From NCBI GenBank assembly GCA_945859605.1, contig OX243822.1, positions 426,501-490,500 of the forward strand: DNA of 64,000 bases, written 5' to 3'. The stretch comes from Lumbricus rubellus (taxonomy: Eukaryota > Annelida > Clitellata > Crassiclitellata > Lumbricidae). The notes below the pieces were generated by a model. That model had not been told where the DNA came from. It was given only the letters and a program-made list of their open reading frames with translations, and made no database searches. A program made the translations under genes and the position numbers. Shown piece by piece: positions 58,054 through 64,000 of this stretch; position 1 is the first letter of the stretch; every line of letters begins with the position of its first letter.

Positions 58054-60507
58054 ATGGTGAACCAAGAGACATCAGAGAGTCTTCTCGACACGTTGATCCT
58101 CCAGATTTTCGAAGAACAAGAAGACTCCTTCTCGTTTCCTCTCACGACGATGAAACAGACGCGAGACTTCGTGCGACTTCTCAACCGACAAGGATTCACG
58201 TATGAAATGGTCTGCGCCGAGATCGACGAAAAGTTCGACGCATTCAGAAACTGGCGACTCGGCGGAGGACCAGATTCGATCGGAAGGAGAACGATGACGC
58301 GGTTGAATAAACCGCTGCTTGAGGCGATGCTTTCGGATGGAGAGGATGAAGAGGAGGAGGAGACGGCAGTGAAGAATGGAACGGAGAAGGCAGCTGGAGG
58401 AGGAGGAGCAAGGAGGAAGAAATCGATGGATGGTGGAGGACGTGGAAGGAGGAGCAGCAGGGTGGATAGCGTTGATGGAGAAAAGAAGGGGAAGATGGCG
58501 GAGGATGGTGGGAAGAAACCTGAGAAGAAAGGTGAGGTTAAAGGTGAGGCGAGCTTGGAGGAGACAGGTAAGAGTGAGAAGGTTGATGCGAAAGATGGAA
58601 AGAAGGTTTGTGATAATCATTCGAAACCGTCATCGCCCAATGACGTCGCAAAAACAGAGAATGCAAAAGTCTGTGAAAAACGAGAAGAGAAAGAAAAGGA
58701 CAATGCAATAACGAACGCTGTTGCAAGTACAAAAAGTGCAACACCAAACAACATCAAAGCAAACAATGACGTTGGAAATGAGACTGTAATGGAAGACTCA
58801 AACAAATCCACGAAGCACGATAGTAATGCTGTACAACAAGTCGTGAAGAAAGATGCGAGCAAAGCAATTGAAACATCGAAAGATGTGAAGAAGAAAGAAC
58901 ATGAAGCAGAACCGGGAAAGAAAGAGCTTGCAACAAGCAGAGAAACGAATCATAAAGAAGAAGGGACACGAGCAATCACCAATGCGAAAGCAACCGACAG
59001 AAATACAGAAACAAAATCTAAAACAGATGAAGAAACGAAATCATCGAGTGAATCCACAGGTTCACAGAAATCTCATCTTGAAGATAAACCAGATTCTAAA
59101 AAGAAAGATCCCAAAGCAGAACAGAAAGAACAGAAAACAGATCAAAAGAGCAGCACGAAAGAAGAGGACCAAAAAGTCGAGAAGGTAACCACCTCTGGTT
59201 CCGTAAAAACTCCACCTATCAGCAAAATTCCCTCTGAAACTAATTCAGAGAAGTCTTCAAAAGAAGTACCGAGATCCCTGGACAAAGTGACCCCCAGTTC
59301 TACACCATCCCCAAAATCAGAACCCAGCTCACCAACCTCCCCTTCCTCCAAACCAACTCGACCAGCATCAGGGCCAAAACAAATTTCTGAGGATGTCAAA
59401 ACCGCATCCGCCAACGACAAGACGACAACAGACCCCTCGCCAAAGGTTATCAGGGAAGCCCCCTGTAGCAAGCTCAGAGGAGTTGGTTGCCCCACAGGAG
59501 CCCCACCAACAACAGACACCTCACCAAAGGTTATCACTGAAGCCCCCTGTAGCAAGCTCAGAGGAGTTGGCTGCCCTACAGGAGCCCCACCAACAACAGA
59601 CCCCTCACCAAAGGTCACGGAAGCCCCCTGTAGCAAGCTCAGAGGAGTTGGTTGCCCTGTAAGCAGCCCTACAGTAGCCCCACCTTCAAAGGCTGACCAC
59701 AAATCCAGTCCTGCGAAATCAGATGACAAGACAATCGTCCAGAATCTCCAGAAACCAGACACACACGCCGACAAACTTGAAACCAAAATCTTGCCAGACG
59801 CATCAAACACATCTTCTTCATCAACAATTCAAACGGACAAAGTTGCCACGAAATTGCCCGAAAAAGAAACCGCATTGCCTTCTACGTTGACGACGACGGG
59901 CAATATCGCCCGATCGAAGAGCGAAACTGTTGAGACAAAGACGGAGGAAGCGCCAAAAGTTGCAGATCTTGCCAGAACATCTTCGGACAACACCGCTCTA
60001 TCCCGACCAACTTCTGTACCATCTTCTCCAAAATCGGACTCACCCATCACAAAGTTGCCGACGTCAGAACCGACCGAGGAGGAAACAGTTGACGAGAATT
60101 ACGACAGCGACCTTGACCCCGCGACCTTGGACCACTCCTCTGAGGATCGCATCCTCATCAGTCGACTCGTTTCGCTCAAGCGGAACCAGACGAAGGACGA
60201 TGGACCAGGTCACCTCTTCGTCTTCTCCGACACGCCGGCCGCGACCGGAACCGGGAAACACCGAGTACGCGTCGGGAATTCCCGGTTCCCGGAGAAGCGA
60301 CTCGCTCAGGCGCAGCTCTTCAACCCCGACATCCGGATGGTGACGTCGGTTGCCGTGGCGATGAGGAAAGACGCGCTCTGTCGAGCACAGGAGGAACTGA
60401 AGTCAATGTCACTGCGAGGAAAGCAAGGATGGTATTGGGGTTCACTCGACGCCATTCTCAAAGTCGTAACGGAATTTTCGGTTGATAAAGAAGACGTAAC
60501 GGAATAA
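58054..60507 (+). CDS. Unrecognised 817-residue charged protein (plus-strand gene)
   Basis: Single long exon, stop TAA 60505-60507. The ATG at 58054 has a strong context (AAAG ATG G) and follows a splice acceptor at 58040, so an upstream exon exists. I do not recognise the family. Residues ~1-100 form a folded-looking N-terminus (LLDTLILQIFEEQ, TRDFVRLLNRQGFTYEMV, NWRLGGG). Residues ~100-680 are low-complexity, rich in K, E, S, T and P, with an acidic run (DGEDEEEEE) and basic GRGRRSSR. Three tandem APCSKLRGVGCP repeats lie near residues 465-535. The C-terminal ~130 residues look ordered again (DRILISRLVSLKR, HRVRVGNSRFPEKRLAQAQ, WYWGSLDAILKVV). Such an architecture fits a nuclear scaffold or chromatin-linked protein, but that is only inference. 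3' UTR carries a MITE fragment. Confidence 0.8.
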   Translation: MVNQETSESLLDTLILQIFEEQEDSFSFPLTTMKQTRDFVRLLNRQGFTYEMVCAEIDEKFDAFRNWRLGGGPDSIGRRTMTRLNKPLLEAMLSDGEDEEEEETAVKNGTEKAAGGGGARRKKSMDGGGRGRRSSRVDSVDGEKKGKMAEDGGKKPEKKGEVKGEASLEETGKSEKVDAKDGKKVCDNHSKPSSPNDVAKTENAKVCEKREEKEKDNAITNAVASTKSATPNNIKANNDVGNETVMEDSNKSTKHDSNAVQQVVKKDASKAIETSKDVKKKEHEAEPGKKELATSRETNHKEEGTRAITNAKATDRNTETKSKTDEETKSSSESTGSQKSHLEDKPDSKKKDPKAEQKEQKTDQKSSTKEEDQKVEKVTTSGSVKTPPISKIPSETNSEKSSKEVPRSLDKVTPSSTPSPKSEPSSPTSPSSKPTRPASGPKQISEDVKTASANDKTTTDPSPKVIREAPCSKLRGVGCPTGAPPTTDTSPKVITEAPCSKLRGVGCPTGAPPTTDPSPKVTEAPCSKLRGVGCPVSSPTVAPPSKADHKSSPAKSDDKTIVQNLQKPDTHADKLETKILPDASNTSSSSTIQTDKVATKLPEKETALPSTLTTTGNIARSKSETVETKTEEAPKVADLARTSSDNTALSRPTSVPSSPKSDSPITKLPTSEPTEEETVDENYDSDLDPATLDHSSEDRILISRLVSLKRNQTKDDGPGHLFVFSDTPAATGTGKHRVRVGNSRFPEKRLAQAQLFNPDIRMVTSVAVAMRKDALCRAQEELKSMSLRGKQGWYWGSLDAILKVVTEFSVDKEDVTE

Positions 60508-60535
60508 ATGTGGAACTGGAGAAAAGATTTATCAC

Positions 60536-60660
60536 CATGGGCGGAGTTTGGTTTCCGTTCTTGGGGAGGGCTAATGCCTTCTTGGGAAGGGGGGGGGGGC
60601 TAAGCCCGGAAAATATACCATTTTCATGGTAAAAAAGCTGAATCTGGCACAGATACAGTC
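60536..60660 (+). mobile_element. MITE-like element, truncated copy B
   Basis: CATGGGCGGAGTTTGG, GCTAATGCCTTCTTGG and TACCATTTTCATGG match 7978-8138; the right inverted repeat is missing. Starts 28 bp after the stop codon of the plus-strand gene. Confidence 0.7.
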
Positions 60661-60889
60661 AGAGTACATAGGTATCTTCAGAATATCAGTTATTTAAATG
60701 TAACAAAATTCAGAAATCTGCTTTTTAATTGTTTTTTCTTCTTCAATACTATCCAATGAGTGAGTGGTCAGTGGTCTAAAAATACACAGAACCATGGTTA
60801 ATTCAATGTCACCCATTTGTCTTTGGAACCTCCAACAACTGCATTCAAATGCATCTTCAAAAGCCTCCAATCATGTTTGAAAGGCTTTT

Positions 60890-60895
60890 AATAAA
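60890..60895 (+). terminator. Candidate polyadenylation signal of plus-strand gene
   Basis: AATAAA 383 bp after the stop codon, followed by AT-rich DNA. Confidence 0.45.
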
Positions 60896-61406
60896 GAACA
60901 TTATATATACAAACATTCTCTTACATTATGAATGCATTCCACATCGATTCAAAATATGCACTTAGCAACGTGGGAACACAACTTATTCTCAGCTTGCTCA
61001 GAGTTTACTCGGAGTGTGCTCCTAAAAGACCCATCTTCACATGTCCAGTGCACACATCATTCTAACATTAACACTTGAGCTACGAACATAAAACGGAAAA
61101 GTTTGAAGAAAACACGACCAGTGATATAATTATAATTATATCGACGCAATAATATATCAAGTGATATAATTACATATCAAGTGCAAGACAACATTAAGAA
61201 ATTTACAAACAAATGTTTCACGTTGTTCAACGCTAGATGCATAACAATAATCATCATCGTGCATCACAGATATAACAGAATATTTTGATGTTATTACCAA
61301 CAAACACGAAATACACGCAGCTGATCTGATACCTATTTTCACACATTGTCCCAGATGATTAACTACAACATACCAACCCACTACCAGATTTAAAACACCA
61401 TCTACG

Positions 61407-61601
61407 CAGTACAGAACGCACTATCTGTGCAGTTCAGAGTGCACTATTTGCGCAGTTCAGAATGCACTATTTGTGCAGTTCAGAATGCACTATCCGTGCA
61501 GTTCAGAGTGCACTATTTGCGCAGTTCAGAGCGCACTATTTGTGCAGTTCAGAATGCACTATTTGTTCAGTTCAGAGCGCACTATCTGTGTAGTTCAGAA
61601 C
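61407..61601. repeat. 23-bp tandem repeat (CAGTTCAGAATGCACTATTTGTG)
   Basis: About 8.5 copies; consensus CAGTTCAGA(A/G)(T/C)GCAC, then TATTTGTG. The open frame across it is a repeat artefact. Confidence 0.9.
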
Positions 61602-62767
61602 CAGAAACAAACAACGTTCTAACTTAACTGCTATCGTCATCTGCCAAAAGTCTATCCTAATGCACTTCAACCCAAGGACGATTTAATATAACTATGTACA
61701 ATGTGAATATATTTACATAGCGCATAGTCTAACCTTGCACCTCTCCTCTAGCAGAATAATCTATACAAGAAAAACGCACTAGTGCACTTAAAAGATTTTC
61801 TGTTAAAGACATTTAATGGAGAGTACAATAATAATAATAATAATACCAATAATAAAATGATTAATAATAAATAAAAAAACTGCCTTGACCTCAAACAAAT
61901 CAAGGCGTAAAAACGTTGCTTGTCGCTAAAGCTGAACAAAAAACCAGCTGTTGTTTTTCTTTCACCAATAATTCATAACAGATCAAAATCCAGAAAATCA
62001 GTCTCAGCAAATTACGCCACGAGGTACAAATAAGCTAATAAGGATGTCATAATCAGAATTGTTATTTGCGTACATGTACATTTTGCCAAGACCCTGTTGT
62101 TCGCACTACGCACCCACACGTAGAATCTGCTAAATCTTATCACCCTCTCTGTATATGAAAAATATGGACAACCCATTTTTGATACATCATCAATTGAAGC
62201 CTTGTGTATCAGTGCTTTAGACGTTAGTAATTACAATTAAATAATTAATTAATAGACATAAGACTACTGAGTGGGAGGTCGTGGGGGCACACTTCAAGTG
62301 GCCCCACGGCTGGGTAGCTGTACAAAGTTTGATATATATGCCGTTGAAATTTTATATATTTTTAAATCACCAGCTCAATGAAATCATAGTTGTGTACATA
62401 AATGTAATAGGCCTACCATAAAACCAGTTCAAGTATTTCAATATGTTTAAATAAATCTCCCATAAAACTTGGAGATAGTTTAAAGGAACGTGAGCGCTCT
62501 GCCCATGGGCCTCGAATATCTCCCCGTATGCACTGAGGGCAAAAAGGATTGTTGAATAAAATGGAATTCAACAAGACACTTGATATAATAGCTACAAGAA
62601 ACGACACTGTAAGCAGGTCAAAGGCTACAGAGGTCAAAGGCTACAGAGGCGAAAGGTCAACCTTTAACCTAAGACCATAGCATGCAACAGCGATACGCAC
62701 AAGAAATCCCGCTTTCTCGACCAATTGTTTACATCGTCACGCAAGTATTATTTCCATAAAATGCAAC

Positions 62768-62893
62768 GATACTGTACATGTCAAGTACACAATACATTAC
62801 TTGCAATGCATACTGTACATGTCAAGTACACAATACATTACATGCAATGCATACTGTACATGTCAAGTACACAATACATTACATGCAATGCAT
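62768..62893. repeat. 41-bp tandem repeat, three copies
   Basis: Unit CATACTGTACATGTCAAGTA, then CACAATACATTACATGCAATG; copies differ at one or two bases. Confidence 0.95.
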
Positions 62894-63632
62894 ACTGCCT
62901 TTCTTCAGCAGTACTGGTCAATATAAGAACTGTTCTGAAGAACCAAATCGCAGTTACAAGCAGTACTAGAGGTACTAGTAGGTTTTCATAGGTGGGTATG
63001 CAATAAGATTCCACAGTTACTTGCTTTCAGGTTGTCCTTATTCCAGATCAATTGAACTGCAGTTTAAGTGTTGATGTTGATTAACAAAACAGTCCAACAA
63101 TAACACATCTAACTCACAACGATAACATAACTGATGACCACAAGACCAGCAAAGTAAATAAATAATAAATAAAAAAACAAAGATGATGATGATGATGATA
63201 ATAAAACTAATAATAATATTTAACGAGTGTGATAATGATTAATTTGGCTGGTATAAAATGATAATAAATTTTCACCTATTACATAGCAGTAGTAATAATA
63301 ATAAGAAGAAAATACCATTACTAGCAGTAGTGCTAGTAGTAATAATTAATTATAATAATACTCATAACAACACACTTAGCAATTCTAAAAAAATGCTGAA
63401 ATAGAAAAAGAAATTAGTTTGGGTTAAGAGCCGTCATCAGTTCTAGAGCCATCTCTGTCTCTCTCTCACACGTATGACAAAAAAACAATATCATATAAAC
63501 ATTAAACAACCAATATTCAATGGAAAGACTCAACAAAAACGACTCGTCCCACACGCACACACCCACACACACACACACACACACGCAACGACAGAACAAA
63601 AACTACGAAAGAAAAATAAACTTTGGACGAAG

Positions 63633-63853
63633 CTAGGAGCGACGACGTTGTGTGCCAGACTTTGGAGCAACAATAACAATAGCGTTGAGTGATCTGTGAT
63701 CATGATATGGCTCTTTGCTGAAAGTCATCTGCGGCCGATTGAGACGCTCGCAGGAACTTGCCCCAATCTCCCCTACACAGCAACAGCAGCAGCGGTGGGG
63801 GAAACTAAACGTTGATGGAGACTGGAACACTCCGTCGACTTCCATCAAACGAC
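63633..63853 (-). CDS. Candidate terminal coding exon of an unidentified gene
   Basis: Strong acceptor TTTTTTGTGTAG|GT followed by an open frame of ~73 codons to TAG at 63633-63635: RLMEVDGVFQSPSTFSF, a CCCCC run, ERLNRPQMTFSKEPY, then IVIVAPKSGTQRRRS. Composition looks coding outside the Cys run. The rest of the gene would lie beyond 64000. No family recognised. Confidence 0.35.
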
Positions 63854-63877
63854 CTACACAAAAAATGACATTTATAG

Positions 63878-63972
63878 TCTAATCAATCTAATCTAATCAA
63901 TCTAATCAATCTTATCTAATCAATCTAATCAATCTAATCTAATCAATCTTATCTAATCAATCTAATCTAGTT
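63878..63972. repeat. (AATCAATCT)n-type repeat
   Basis: AATCAATCTAATCT units up to near the window end. Confidence 0.85.
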
Positions 63973-64000
63973 AATCCAATGACCTGCCTAGCTCAGTGTT

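Larger units (their letters stand above)
60900..63632. other. Spacer and probable 3' UTR region with tandem repeats
   Basis: No coding frame supported. Contains the 23-bp and 41-bp tandem arrays, AAT-rich stretches and a CA microsatellite (63557-63583). Confidence 0.45.

Overview
The window is animal nuclear DNA: spliced genes with GT-AG introns, AT-rich introns and spacers, many microsatellites, and several transposon families. Tandem IL-17-like cytokine genes, abundant AGGCCT-type motifs and recurring 'GCGCTATATAAAT' repeat tails suggest a marine invertebrate deuterostome, most likely an echinoderm. That assignment is inference. There are no bacterial operons, no CRISPR array and no credible tRNA or rRNA gene.

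Layout. (1) 1-15.2 kb, minus strand: three tandem two-exon genes for secreted IL-17-family cytokines. The first is cut by the window edge. Their flanks are duplicated with them. Between copies 2 and 3 lies a 3.27 kb hAT-type element (9002-12270, 8-bp target duplication). It contains a Helitron (10448-11705), which contains an ~815-bp polypurine tract. (2) 15.2-19.2 kb: repeats and a LINE 3' fragment; no supported gene. (3) 19.3-25.4 kb, minus strand: a four-exon PRD-class (Q50) homeobox gene. Its homeodomain is split after residue 46, the usual place for this class, and the split intron carries an hAT element, a mariner-like element and a partial exon duplication. (4) 25.4-35 kb: SINEs, pyrimidine tracts, a decayed mariner with a broken transposase, tandem repeats, and a CCAAT/TATA promoter near 33 kb. 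(5) 35.3-40.3 kb, minus strand: complete eight-exon CARNMT1 (carnosine N-methyltransferase). (6) 41.8-56.7 kb, minus strand: CWC22 (spliceosome / exon-junction-complex factor), reconstructed as 17 exons with consistent phases. (7) 56.7-60.5 kb, plus strand: a gene divergent from CWC22 with a large charged 817-residue exon that I do not recognise. (8) 60.5-64 kb: repeats, plus a likely terminal coding exon of another minus-strand gene at 63.6-63.9 kb.

The genes do not form one pathway. CARNMT1 and CWC22 are conserved housekeeping genes; the IL-17 cluster is an immune signalling family expanding by local duplication; the homeobox gene is a developmental regulator. All exon boundaries were read by eye from splice consensus, reading-frame continuity and recalled family conservation. 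No alignment or transcript data were available.
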